A DNA stretch of 64,000 nt. Origin: Tulasnella sp. 424 (Eukaryota > Basidiomycota > Agaricomycetes > Cantharellales > Tulasnellaceae). The notes under the pieces are model-generated. The model was not told where the DNA came from and did not search any database. It was given only the letters and a program-made list of their open reading frames with translations. Below, one piece after another: positions 36,805 through 47,438 of this stretch (position 1 is its first letter; every line of letters starts with the position of its first letter). The stretch spans positions 222,044-286,043 of the forward strand of contig WSUB01000038.1 in the NCBI GenBank assembly GCA_019633425.1, given 5' to 3'. Made by a program: the position numbers and the translations under genes.

Positions 36805-38821
36805 ATGAGATCCGGTTTTCACGCCCTCCCCCTGAAGCTCTCGCTCCCCTCCAGATCACTTGCAACCCATTCACATTCAGTCCGACCAACCGCCGTAGAT
36901 CGCGAATTCATCCGACCCGCACGAGGCCGCCAAGGGTTATACGTAGGGAACATCAACCCAACGACGAACTATGAGTTGTTACGGGAGACGTTCAAGACTT
37001 TACCCGCTTTTGCTGGGTTCAGAATGAGTACGTTAAAAAGCTCAGTCTCTTTTTCCGTCGAGTTGCCTAATTCGGGTTCCCCTTTTTACAGCGCGGCACC
37101 CTACGGCCCCAGTCGGCTTCATCCAGTTCAAGACACAAGAGTCCGCTATCATCGCGCACCAGCGCCTGAAGCACACCAAAGTAGTCGTCGAAGGAAGACA
37201 GCTCGACGTTCGTTACGCCAAACCTCGCCAAGTCCACCCGAACTCCCAGCCCCTGATGGTCGACTGCGACCCGGGGGACGAATCGGGTCCGCGACCGTCC
37301 GCGCCGGCTGTGGGACCTACGAACGCGTTACTCGTTCGACCCAAGACGATGCAGAGCACGCTAGTGCCCAGAACGTATTTAAAAACATTGCTGGAGAAGC
37401 TACCGGGATTCCGAGCGCTCAGGTTTCGTGAGTTACCCCCCACTGTGTGCGCGAGGAAAGACCAGAGAACTTAAGACGTTATCAATTTGCAATAGGGAGT
37501 AAGATCATTCCGCTGTGTTTTGTAGACTTTGACTCTGCGATGCATGCCACGCGGGCGATGAAAGACCTCCAAGCCACCGGCAAACTGAAACAGTACATCA
37601 TCTTGTACGCTTCTGCCAAAACCGAACGAGCGGCCACGAACCATCTCCTCTTGCGCGTTTCGGTCTCAGATCCTGGCTTTGATAAGGCGTGGAAGAAGGC
37701 CCTCTCTTTGGTTCCTGGGTATCTGAAACTCCGTCGTCGTAGGTTTCTTTCACTTCTTCCCTCTCCACGTGAACTTGGCTTTTTTCCCTATGAATGGGGG
37801 GTCTAACTTGTTACTATTTCTCGCGTAGTCACACCTCATCAGGAATCTTTGGACGACCTCTGGGTCGCGAAATTCGACTCCATCGAAGCCGCTCAGAGCG
37901 CGCTGGACCAAGTCGAAGCGAATCCAAACCTGGGACGATTCATGGAGGCGTCGTTTTTCGTCGACAACAAGGACCAAGACCAAGACCAAGTGCAGCCGAC
38001 ACCTTCCAAGGCGCTTTACATCTCCAACATCGCGCAAGAGGCGTCTCGACGGGACTTGGCGCAGGCTTTATCGCTATTCGAAGGGTTCCAGGGGTTTATC
38101 CTTGGTGAGTTTTTTTTCCCCCCCGAGCGCCCCGCGTATTCGTTGTTGTGGTCCTTTCCTCCGACTCGCTCTTCTGACTCTTCCCTCCACCGACGGGCGC
38201 TACAGCAAAGCCATCCGGGACTCAAGAAGACCCAAACCTTCCTGCGCATCGTCAGGGACGCCTGCACGCGGGTTGGGCGATAGCGGATTTTCAAACCGTC
38301 GACGACGCCCGGGAGGCGTTGGCCAGATTGAATGGAATGAACCTATCAGGAAAGCCCCTTAAAGCGTCTTTCAAAAATACCGATCCCAGCGCTTCAAAGT
38401 CGAAAGCCCAGAGCGCGCAACCACCTGCAGTGGTGACCAACGTGCTGTTCTGTCGGGAGCTGTTTGGCGTCACGCCCGACGAGCTTCATATGGCGTTTGC
38501 CAAGTACGATGGGTTTCAGCGAGCGCTGCTTTGTGAGTCCCGAAAATGGAACGGGGCGGTTTTCCCCTCGTTTCTGGGGCGTGTGTGTTGTCGGCTGACA
38601 AAGACGACCTCTCCTTTTTTTCGCTAGATCCGGATGGGAAAGGCGGCTACATGCCGTACGGGAAAATAACCTTTGATTCCTCGACTTCGGCTAGTAAAGC
38701 TCTTGAAGCGTTGACCTCGCAGCCGATCAAAATCGGGCGAAGCGACCTTCCGATCGTCGTTGAACCGCTCCGACTCCAGCGGGGCACGCGGCATTGGAAG
38801 TGGACGCGACTCATGCGATAA
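36805..38821 (+). CDS. Multi-RRM RNA-binding protein, possibly mitochondrial
   Basis: Six exons: 36805-37027, 37092-37427, 37496-37738, 37829-38104, 38206-38532 and 38628-38821; 532 residues. Four RRM-like units can be traced: RNP2-type GLYVGNI with RNP1-like GFIQFKTQESA (about residues 45-130), a second around LLVRPKTM and IPLCFVDFDSAMHATRAM (about 165-225), a third with ALYISNIAQEA leading to GWAIADFQTVDDAREAL (about 325-420), and a fourth with NVLFCRELF and YGKITFDSSTSASKAL (about 435-515). Extra pairs near 235-300 look like a further degenerate unit. The first 33 residues hold Arg, Ser and Leu but no acidic residue, as in a mitochondrial presequence. Probably binds RNA; the target is unknown. 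All five introns interrupt codons after base 1. Confidence 0.82.
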
Positions 38822-38947
38822 CGAGGGACGTCCTTCGTCTCTGCACTTCCCCTCTCCATTTCAACCCCTTTTTTTTTTTACCAATTCACCAGGCATCTTA
38901 TGGATGGATGTAAAATGTACACCTTCTTCTTGGATATGTATAAGAAA

Positions 38948-39839
38948 TCAGCTTCTTCGTGCCATGAGCCGCTCCACCTCGCTCCTGTCGTAATCGTCCC
39001 AGCACAATGATAGGAACGCGGTATCCCAGCTCGGAACACCCGGAAGAGGGTCGCCCTGCTTGTCCATGACTGCGGGTCTCGCGCTGGGCTTCAACCCTCT
39101 AGGCTCGCCCTTGTACTTCCTCCGGTCTTCTCTTTCCCCAGGCATGGGTCTAAGGTTCCTTAGGATACCCTCCCACTTGAACCCCATCCTCTCCGCGGCC
39201 TTGATCGAGGGCTTGTTATTTGGCGCTGCGGTCCACTGCACCCTTCGCATCCCCCAACCACCCTTTTCCGGGACCTCCAGGGCGTGAATGAGCAAGAGGC
39301 CGACCGCGTTGGTCGTGACGTGCGTTCGCTGGAATGGAGGGAATATGACGAGATGCCCGATTTCGGTGGCTAGGTTTTGGGGTTCGGTTCTGAGGTAGGT
39401 GAGGATTCCGGCGAGAGCGCCTCCTTGGTCTGGGTGGGCTTCCGGTGGTGCGGGACGGGTTTTGTCGATGATGGCGAAGGGTAAGGTCGCTGGATCGCTT
39501 CGCATTCGGTCTTCGAACCAGAGGTAGAACTCGGATGGGTCGGAAGAGTGGAAGGGACCGTATACGTGGTAGTCGTAGAGGTGAGGATGGTCCGAGACGG
39601 CGGTGAGGAATTGAGTTGCGAAGAGTGCGGGCTGAAAGTGTGGAAAGGAACGTCGTGAGGACCTGTGTCCGGAGGAGAGGACTCGCTAAAGGACGTACCA
39701 CGAATGGAACCAATTTGACTCGTTCGCTCTCTAGAACCTTTGGGATGGGCATGCAAAAGTTGAGGTCGAGTGGACCATCATCGTACGTTGGTGCAGTGGT
39801 GGGTTTGGGAGGTGCTTTGTACGAGTTGATATAGTCCAT
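38948..39839 (-). CDS. GNAT-family N-acetyltransferase
   Basis: Exons on the minus strand 39699-39839 and 38948-39631; 274 residues. The order of motifs fits GNAT proteins of the RimJ/RimL type: an N-terminal strand with ESERVKLVPF, a central GGALAGILTYL strand, the EIGHLVIFPPFQRTHV segment corresponding to the acetyl-CoA-binding beta4/alpha3 region, and the C-terminal NNKPSIKAAERMGFKWEG motif. It would transfer acetyl from acetyl-CoA to an amine of a small molecule, peptide or protein; the substrate cannot be told. Close fungal relatives are often called GCN5-related acetyltransferases of unknown function. Its 3' end faces the RRM gene across 126 bases. Confidence 0.85.
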
Positions 39840-40624
39840 TACTGGGGTGAATATTCCAAGTTGGAGTTCAAGTCATCTTTTAACCCTCAAAGTGGAGGCA
39901 AAACTAGTACTGTCAGCGTTTGGTAAGAACGCGCGCTCACGTGCAGCACGGGACACCGACGGAGAGGGACAAGACAGAAATAAACACGTTGAGCCCTTAT
40001 CTCTTGCCGACACGTCCAGATAAGATCGAGAGGTGAAAAATAAGTGGGCAGGGTTTTGGGGAAAGACTGGAGGTTAAGCGAATGTTGTCCATGACGTCAA
40101 CAGGATACAACACTCGAGGAGCATACCACGGGTTTCAGCCATTCAACAGGTATCATTGTATTCTCCAATGCTCGAAAAGAACTTCTGGCGCTCCGTCGGC
40201 AGGTCCTAAGCTAGCTAATGGGGCAGTTACTTGAGACTTTCCGCTCCGTCCTCCGCCTCCTATGAGACACTGCCGCTCTCTGACTGAGTGGTAATCATGA
40301 CAAGTCATCCCATCAAGCTATATCAATCACATCTGAGAACTCAAATGAAGTTCAATGATCGAAGCTACCATCATTGAAAGGAACTGTTGCCGCATTACGA
40401 AGCCAAGAAGGAGTGATGTTGGGCGCAGTGCAAACTTGTTTGCAGCTTGTTTGTCTATGCCAAACCTCCACCTCGAACTTTGGCCCCTCTTCGACCCGCG
40501 TCATCGACAGCGCTCCTCCTACGTTCCACACCCTCTGCGTTCCATATATAAATTTTCACATCTCGTCGCGCCAACTCCAGTCCTTGACTAGGCCTTTTGC
40601 TTGACTTACAACACCCGCGTTCAA
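39840..40624. promoter_or_regulatory. Divergent flank of GNAT and F-box genes, first copy of a repeated region
   Basis: 785 bases without a supported gene. From about 40075 it matches two other places in the window (48490-48840 and 60640-60900), for example the GTTGTCCATGACGTCA box at 40084-40099 and the shared GCAAACTTGTTTGC palindrome-like block near 40428-40442. The first two copies precede an F-box sequence on the + strand. A TGACGTCA octamer is at 40092-40099. Confidence 0.6.
40545..40552 (+). promoter_or_regulatory. TATA box of the F-box gene
   Basis: TATATAAA lies 73 bases before the ATG at 40625, a usual spacing for a short 5' leader. The equivalent place in the decayed copy (near 48765) reads CCATATGCC and has lost it. 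Confidence 0.55.
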
Positions 40625-42544
40625 ATGACGGTTGAAGATCTTACCAGCGAAACCGCGGTACCCCACCTCGATTCCGATAGCGACGATGGAGGAGAGGAGT
40701 TATTGGTGGATGAATCAATAGAATCAACCTTTGTACCACCTCCAGGCAAGCTTCCGTTTAGTGGTTTACGTGAACAAGTCGCTGAAAACTCGATTCTGGG
40801 CACAGTACCGAGACCTCTTCGAATACCCGAAGTACTCCTAGAAATCTTCGCCGCCTCTGACAACTCCACGCGGGCCGTCTCCGCTCGCGTATGCCGCTCA
40901 TGGAGCAATCTTGCTCTAGACGTGTTGTGGAGGGACATGAATTCTCCCATTCCGCTACTTCAAATCCTTTCACCCTTGCAGCCAAAACAAACCCCAGCGG
41001 ACGCGGAACAGCCAGAGGGGGAGATCTACGAAGACTGGGTACGCGTCTCTTCCCACTTACGAGTTATCCTTATTTCTTGCTAGACCTAACGCGCTTTCTT
41101 TTTCGTTTGATGGGCCATTTTTACGTTCTAGGACTTCGCCAACGGCCTGTTCGACGTGGACTGGACGCGCTTCCACTCCTACGCCACCCGCATCCGAACA
41201 CTCATCTACCGAAGCAGCGACCCAGCCATCGGAAGCCGCAACAACTGCCTCTCACCCCGGGCACTCGAACGAGTCGCGCTGCTCTACCCGCACGGCCGGT
41301 GCCTGGTTCCAAACATCCAGGAGCTGACGTGTCACGTGACCTGGGACGAAACCGTGCAGACCATTCCGGCGTTCGTCGGGCCGAATTTGAAGGTGCTCGG
41401 AATGTCGTTTTGCAAAGGGATGCCGGGGAGGTGCTTGAAGGGTCTGTTCCAGGCTTTAGTATGTCGTACGGCGGTACTGGATCATTTCCACTTGTCGACG
41501 GATTGTCCGGTAACGGAGTTTGAAGAAGCGCTCGCCAGGTGGTTGCAGTCGTCCCCGCTCCTCACAGAGGTCGAACTACCACGGTATTACCAGACGGAAT
41601 CGGTCGTTCGGACGTTGGGGCAACTCCCAGATCTACGCAGTTTAGCGATCGTTTGGGATAATCCCTTGCCGTACGACGAGCATGGCGTCCACTTCGCGAT
41701 ATCGGACGACTCGTTCCCGAACTTGACCAACCTCGACATCGAGGGCCATCTCAACTACGCCCTCTCCGTCTTGCAAACATCACCCCAACTCAGCCGGATC
41801 AAGTGCATCTGCGTCAGCAGCTACCGAGCACCGACGTCCGATGAGGTGCTCAACCTCACTTCCGCGCTCGCTTCGGCGTGTCCCGCGCTGGACGTGGTGT
41901 GGCTGAACCTCGTCTCGGAAGACGGGTCGACCACCGAGGAACCTTTATCGTTCGAAGTGTTCCGGCCGCTGTTGGAGTGCCACGCGGTGACCGAGTTCGT
42001 GGTGGGGCACGACATGCCGTTGTGGTTGGAGGAGATCCACGTCGACGAAATCGCAGAAGGGTGGCCGGAGCTTAAAGTCCTCCTCTTAACTCGCGATCCC
42101 AACTTCCCCGACGGCGACATCAGCTCTGAGCAAGGCCTCGACATCTCGATCCTCGCTCACATGGCCCAAAAACTGCGCAACCTCACCAACCTGGGCTTAT
42201 TCCTCGACGTCGACCATTTCACCGACTTCGAAGGCAACTTGGACCCTCTACACCAATTCGAGAAATTGATCGTACTGGATTTGGGACTTTCGTCCGTCCC
42301 GCCGCACGCGGTCACCGCTGTGGGGCTTTATTTGAGTAGCTTGGTCTCGCCCGAGACGTGGATACAGTGTAGCATGGAGCCGTGGTTCAGGGGGAGTAGG
42401 GACGCCAAGGTTGTGGAGAACATGGGGAGGTGGTTTAATGTGCATGGGGTGATGAATATGGTGGCGCGCTCGAAAGTCGTTACGGCCAAGGCTACGGGGA
42501 TGCTTAGGCAGAGGTATCAGGCTGACGCGCTTAAGATTAGGTGA
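40625..42544 (+). CDS. F-box protein with leucine-rich C-terminal region
   Basis: Exons 40625-41038 and 41132-42544, 608 residues. The F-box lies near residues 65-110: RPLRIPEVLLEIF followed by RAVSARVCRSWSNLALDVLW, the typical fungal pattern that would bind Skp1 in an SCF ubiquitin ligase. The rest holds irregular leucine-rich stretches (LPDLRSLAIVW, FPNLTNLDIEG, LRNLTNLGLF) that usually form the substrate-binding LRR solenoid. The ATG (MTVEDL) is supported by the decayed copy at 48842, which keeps it. The stop TGA at 42542-42544 lies inside a good splice donor (AGGTGAGT), so a further 3' exon is possible. Such F-box genes are greatly expanded in Agaricomycetes. Target unknown. Confidence 0.85.
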
Positions 42545-43667
42545 GTCTTTCCCGTGGTGAGTATATTCGTTGGTACTGATGGAGTTGCTTGCGCCGTAGT
42601 CCTACCTATACTCATCCATCTCTAAGCCAATTTGGGCCGACGCTGATTCCACGATAACACGCCTCTTTCTCTGTCAGTGGGAGACGCACCGACGGCTACC
42701 GCTCGTTTTTATTCTTTCCGAGTTTCGCTCCTTGTACGGTATAGTCAACATATTTATTTATCTATCAACCCGCTGGTGGCAAGTCGAGTTCTGGGGTTGT
42801 TCAGTCTTTTGGAATCGTTAAAACCGTACCCCTTCAAATTTACTGCCTTGGTGAAAATCGTAGTAACGCGCGACAGGCTGTGGAGACTTAAAGATTTGCC
42901 TTGAAGGCCTTGAAGATAGATGTCTACTGCCATGATGTTGGGTTCGTTTCGAGTCGCGTTTGGAGACCGGGTCTGGCTTGGAGAGGTTGTGGTCCAGCTC
43001 TGACCTGTTTCCGAAGGCGAGCGGATCACCGAACGGAGACGTAGAGTCAAAGCCCAGAATTGCGTCACATCGATGACTGAGAGGTTGATGGGGATTTGGT
43101 TCTCGTGGGTGGAAGCTATCGACCTATTTAGATGGGTATGAGGCTCGACATGCTCTCATGTCGCGCCATAGGTGCCATGACATACGAGATGGACCGGTAG
43201 GGCGACGTGAGCAAGTGTATTGAGGCTTCCGCCTTGGTGGTGACGTCACCGCGCGATCATGCGTCGGAAACATCAACACAAGGCGCATATATGCGGTAGC
43301 ATATCGCATGAAACAAGACGAAGTATACACGCGTTCACTGATATTGAGAAGGGGCAAGGAATACTTGATTAGGGACAGTAGGAGCCTTACGTGAAAGGCA
43401 ATGCCGTAGCTGCGAGAATTCGAAATGGCGGCATACATAAAGAAGAAGTATTCGGAACACCGCAAGCGGGCCCAGGCGGAAGCGGAAGAGATAGGGTCTA
43501 GGGAACGTCGGGAATACTATAGGATAAGAGTACAAAACGTTGAGGGGATCGCCTAGAAAACAACTTTCGTTAGTCGCGCAAGTCGCGTTTCAGCGTAACC
43601 CGACGAATACGTACCTTATCACAAGCAGCTGGGGAACCACGAGCCCGGGGAACCCTTTAATGCGATA
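42545..43667. other. 3' flank of F-box and TPR genes, first copy
   Basis: No gene is supported. Blocks match 53396-54359 in order: 42556-42650 resembles 53410-53510 (GTGGTGAGT.TATTCGTTGG), and 43300-43360 resembles 54000-54060. It thus belongs to a duplicated F-box/TPR unit. A TGACGTCA octamer is at 43241-43248. Confidence 0.55.
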
Positions 43668-46600
43668 TCATAGGCTCCTCTCAGTCTGGAGAGTTTGCCA
43701 AGTTTTTGCACATATTACACTCATGGGCTGGCCCGTTCGCGCGTAGATTTCGCGAGCTTCCTCAAAAGCCACCTTTGCGTCTGCAAACTTGCGCTGAACA
43801 ATTAAAATTACCATCAGCCGGTCCAAGATACTTGCTTTACCCTTCTCGTCGGCAAGGCGAGTATATGCGACGCGCGCTTCGGCGAAGCATTCCTCCGCCT
43901 CGCTAAATCGATGTTGGTAGGAGTACAAGATCCCAAGCTGCCCCAACGCAATAGCTTCACCGTGAATATCCTCCATGCTACATAATATGGCTTGGGCAAG
44001 GCGGTAACAATCTTCTGCTTGGTCATATGTTCCCTGCACGCGGTGGATCGAGCCGAGCCGACCCGATGCCGCTGCGCGATTTGCATCATCGCCGACTCGG
44101 GCACATAGAGCCTCTGCTTGAATTAGCGCCTCTTTCTCCTCGTCCAGCTTTGATTGAGACTTGAAAATCAGGGATAGACATATCGAGGCGTTTGCTTGAC
44201 CTTTCTCATCCACGATGCTGATCGAAGTGGCCAGGGCTTCGGTCGCAGCTTCCTCAGCTTCCGAGTATCTGCACTGGGTATGGTAGACTTCCTCGAGGTC
44301 TAATAGCGCTCGGGCTTTGCTTCGACCGGCACCAACACGGTCATAAAGAACAACTGCTTGGCGGTAAGACGCTTCCGCATCCGGGTACCTGGACTGAGCA
44401 CTATAGGAATTTCCAAGGCCCTGAAGTGCGTTTGCGGCGCCCAAGTCGTCCCCAATACGAAAGTAGATCTCGTGCGCTTTCATAATAGTCTTCTCCGCCT
44501 CCTGGTGCCTGGACTGAGCGTGATAGGTCCTACCCAGGCCATGCAGTGCGTTTGCGGCTCCCTGGTCATTCCCGATGCGACACTGGATCTCGTGCGCTTC
44601 CATGGAAGCCTTCTCCGCTTCCCGGTGCCTCCCCTGAGCGCGATAAGTCTCGCCCAAGCCATTCAGTGCGTTTGCGGCTCCCAGGTCGTGTCCGATTCGA
44701 CAGTGGATCTCGTGCGCTTCCATTAAAGCCTTCTCCGCCTCCCGGGGTCTGGACTGAGCCCAGTAGATATGGCCAAGCCCATTCAGTGCGTTTGCGGCTC
44801 CCAGGTCGTTGCCGATGCGACACTGGATCTCGTGCGATTCCATGAAAACCTTCTCCGCCTCCCGGAGCTTGGACTGAGCCCAATACGTGTGTCCAAGGCC
44901 GTGCAAGACGTTTGCGGCTCCTCGGTCGTCCCCGAGGCGACAGTGGATCTCGTGCGCTTCCATGAAAGCCTTCTCCGCCTCCCGGTGCCGGGACTGAGCG
45001 CGATAAGTTTCGCCCAGGCCATTCAACGTCTTTGCGGCGGTTTCCAGGTCGTTCCCAATGCGACAGTAGATCTCGTGCGCTTCCATGAAAGCCTTCTCCG
45101 CCTCCGGGTGTCTGGACTGAGCGCGATATGTCTCGCCCAAGCCATAAAATGCGTTTGCGGCTCCCAGGTCGTCCCCGATGCGACACTCGATCTCGTGCGC
45201 TTCTATAAAAGCCTTCCCCGCCTCCCCGTGCCTGGACAGGGCGTGATAGGTATCACCCAGGCCATGCAATGCGCTTGCAGCTCCCTTGTCGTTCCCGATA
45301 CGACACTGGATCTCGTGCGCTTCCATACAAGCCTTCTCCGCCTCCCGGTACCTGGACTGAGCGCGATAGCTAACGCCAAGGTTATGCAGTGCGTCTGCCG
45401 CTTGCCGGTCATCCCCAATGCGACAGTAGATCTCGTGCGCTTCCATAAAAGCTTTCTCCACCTCCCTGTGTCTGGACTGAGCGTAATAGATACTGGCAAG
45501 GCTATTCAGTGCATGTGCGGCTCCCTCGTCGCTGCCAATGCGACAGTAGATCTCGTGCGCTTCCATGAGAGGTTTCTCCGCCTCCCGGTGCCTGGACTGA
45601 GCGTGGTAGGTATTTCCAAGGCCACTCAATGCGTTTGCGGCCCCCAGGTCGTCCCCGATGCGACAGTGGATCTCGTGCGCTTCCATTAAAGCCTTCTCCG
45701 CCTCTCGGTATCTAGAGTGAGCGCGATAGATATAGCCGAGACCATTCATTGCGTTTGCGGCTCCCTGGTCGTCCCCGATGCGACAGTGGATCTCGTGCGC
45801 TTCCACGAAAGCCTTCTCCGCCTCCTGGTGTTTGGACTGAACGCGATAAGTATGGCCAAGGCCATTCAATGCGTTTGCGGCTCCCAGGTCGTTTCCAATA
45901 CGACAGTGGATCTCGTGCGCGTCCATGAAAGCCTTCTCCGCCTCCCGGTTCCTGGACTGAGCACGATAGATATCGCCTAGGCCATGCAGTGCGCTTGCGG
46001 CTCCCAGGTCGTGTCCAATGCGACAGTGGATCTCGTGCGCTTCGATGAAAGCCTTCTCCGCCTCCGAGTGCCTGGACTGAGCGCAATAAGTCTTGCCCAG
46101 GCCATTCAATGCATTTGCGGCTCCCAGGTCGTGGCAGATGCGAGAGTGCATCTCGTACGCTTCCATGAAAGCCCTCTTTGCCTCCTGGTGCCTGGACTGA
46201 GCGCGGTAGGTATCTCCAAGGCCACTCAATGCGTTTGCGGCTCCCACGTCGTTTCCGATGCGGCAATGGATCTCGTGCGCTTCGATGAAAGCCTTCTCCG
46301 CCTCCGAGTGCCTGGACTGAGCGCGATAAGTCCCGCCCAGACCATTCAATGCGTTTGCGGCTCCCAGGTCGTGGCCGATGCGAGAGTGAATCTCGTGCGC
46401 TTCCGTGAGAGCCTTCTCCACCTCCTGGTGTCTGGACTGAGCGCGATAAGTTTGGCCAAGACCATTCAATGCGTTTGCGGCTCCCAGGTCGTCTTCAATG
46501 CGACAGTGGATCCCGTGCGCGTCCATGAAAGCCTTCTCCGCCTCCTGGTGCCTGGACTGAGCGCAATAAGCCTCGCCAAGGCCATCCAATGCGTTTGCGG

Positions 46601-47438
46601 CTCCCCGGTCGTTTCCAATGCGACAGTGGATCTCGTGCGCTTCCATTAAAACCTTCTCCGCCTCCCGGTATCTGGACTGAGCGCGATACATATAGCCGAG
46701 ACCACTCAGTGCGTTTGCGGCTCCCTGGTCGTTCCCGATGCGACAGTGGATCTCGTGCGCCTCCACGAAAGCCTTCACCGCCTCCCGGTGCCTGAACTGG
46801 GCACAATAAGTCTCGCCAAGGCCATTCAATGCGTCTGCAGCCCCACTGTCGTTCCCGATGCGACAGTGGATCTCGCGCGCTTCCATGAAAGCCTTTTCCG
46901 CCTCCCGGTGCCTGTACTGAACGTGACAAGTGCTGCCAAGGCTTTGCAATGCGTTTGCGGCTCCCAGGTCGTGGCCGATGCGATAGTGTATCTTGTACGC
47001 TTCCATGAAAGCCTTCTCCGCCTCCTGGTTCCTGGACTGAACACGATAAGTCTGGCCAAGGCCATTCAATGCGTGTGCGGCTCCCACGTCGTTTCCGATG
47101 CGACAGAAGATCTCGTGCGCTTCCATGAGAGCCCTTGCAGCCTCTTGGTGCCTTGACCGAGCACGGTGGAGCTCTCCCAAAGTGAGCAACGTGTTTGCCG
47201 AGCCGCCGTCATCCCCGATGCGGGCATGCATCTCGCGCGCCTCTCTCAACACCCTCTCCGCCTCTTTATACCTCCGCTGAAGACGGTAAGTATCCCCCAG
47301 ACCTTGTAGCGCATACGCCTTCGCCCGGTCGTCCTTCGTTGCGGTCGAAACGTCGACGGCAGACTGGTAATGTGTATGGGCTATATTCCGTCCGTAAAAT
47401 CCGACACACACACACACTTGCTCGTCCTCCCCACACAC
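43668..47438 (-). CDS. Giant kinase-less TPR-repeat protein
   Basis: Single open frame of 1256 residues on the minus strand. About 30 consecutive TPR units are seen, nearly all exactly 40 residues (one of 41, near residue 800), with the pattern AEKAF.EAHEIHCRIG then NDLGAANALNGLGETYRAQ. The last five units are the degenerate C-terminal set common to the family and the end carries the GQPMS motif. Homology to the kinase-TPR gene at 54360-58308 begins at HYQSAVDVS, about residue 24; upstream of this no kinase exon is found, and the first residues are encoded by a (TG)n microsatellite, so the ATG at 47438 is doubtful. It is a large TPR superhelix, a protein-binding scaffold. It may be a functional kinase-less form or a 5'-truncated copy that happens to stay open. 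Confidence 0.78.
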   Translation of the reverse strand: MCGEDEQVCVCVGFYGRNIAHTHYQSAVDVSTATKDDRAKAYALQGLGDTYRLQRRYKEAERVLREAREMHARIGDDGGSANTLLTLGELHRARSRHQEAARALMEAHEIFCRIGNDVGAAHALNGLGQTYRVQSRNQEAEKAFMEAYKIHYRIGHDLGAANALQSLGSTCHVQYRHREAEKAFMEAREIHCRIGNDSGAADALNGLGETYCAQFRHREAVKAFVEAHEIHCRIGNDQGAANALSGLGYMYRAQSRYREAEKVLMEAHEIHCRIGNDRGAANALDGLGEAYCAQSRHQEAEKAFMDAHGIHCRIEDDLGAANALNGLGQTYRAQSRHQEVEKALTEAHEIHSRIGHDLGAANALNGLGGTYRAQSRHSEAEKAFIEAHEIHCRIGNDVGAANALSGLGDTYRAQSRHQEAKRAFMEAYEMHSRICHDLGAANALNGLGKTYCAQSRHSEAEKAFIEAHEIHCRIGHDLGAASALHGLGDIYRAQSRNREAEKAFMDAHEIHCRIGNDLGAANALNGLGHTYRVQSKHQEAEKAFVEAHEIHCRIGDDQGAANAMNGLGYIYRAHSRYREAEKALMEAHEIHCRIGDDLGAANALSGLGNTYHAQSRHREAEKPLMEAHEIYCRIGSDEGAAHALNSLASIYYAQSRHREVEKAFMEAHEIYCRIGDDRQAADALHNLGVSYRAQSRYREAEKACMEAHEIQCRIGNDKGAASALHGLGDTYHALSRHGEAGKAFIEAHEIECRIGDDLGAANAFYGLGETYRAQSRHPEAEKAFMEAHEIYCRIGNDLETAAKTLNGLGETYRAQSRHREAEKAFMEAHEIHCRLGDDRGAANVLHGLGHTYWAQSKLREAEKVFMESHEIQCRIGNDLGAANALNGLGHIYWAQSRPREAEKALMEAHEIHCRIGHDLGAANALNGLGETYRAQGRHREAEKASMEAHEIQCRIGNDQGAANALHGLGRTYHAQSRHQEAEKTIMKAHEIYFRIGDDLGAANALQGLGNSYSAQSRYPDAEASYRQAVVLYDRVGAGRSKARALLDLEEVYHTQCRYSEAEEAATEALATSISIVDEKGQANASICLSLIFKSQSKLDEEKEALIQAEALCARVGDDANRAAASGRLGSIHRVQGTYDQAEDCYRLAQAILCSMEDIHGEAIALGQLGILYSYQHRFSEAEECFAEARVAYTRLADEKGKASILDRLMVILIVQRKFADAKVAFEEAREIYARTGQPMSVICAKTWQTLQTERSL
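44379..47141 (-). repeat. 120-bp coding tandem repeat array (about 23 near-alike TPR units)
   Basis: Units 3-25 of the TPR protein form a 120-base periodic array; on the + strand each unit contains a CCTGGACTGAGCGCGATA-like block and a GCGTTTGCGGCTCCC-like block. The units are very similar at the nucleotide level, including at silent sites, suggesting recent duplication, unequal crossing-over or gene conversion. Copy number may vary between strains. Confidence 0.88.

Noticed and set aside
44379..47141. Regular direct repeats as a CRISPR-like array
   Set aside because: There is no separate spacer: the whole 120-base unit is the repeat and it is coding in frame, in a eukaryotic context.
44358..47156. 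Long + strand open frames (up to 306 residues) opposite the giant TPR gene
   Set aside because: They are antisense shadows. The 120-base repeat has no stop in this frame, so it stays open by periodicity; the products are repetitive and have no recognisable domain, while the minus frame encodes clear TPRs.
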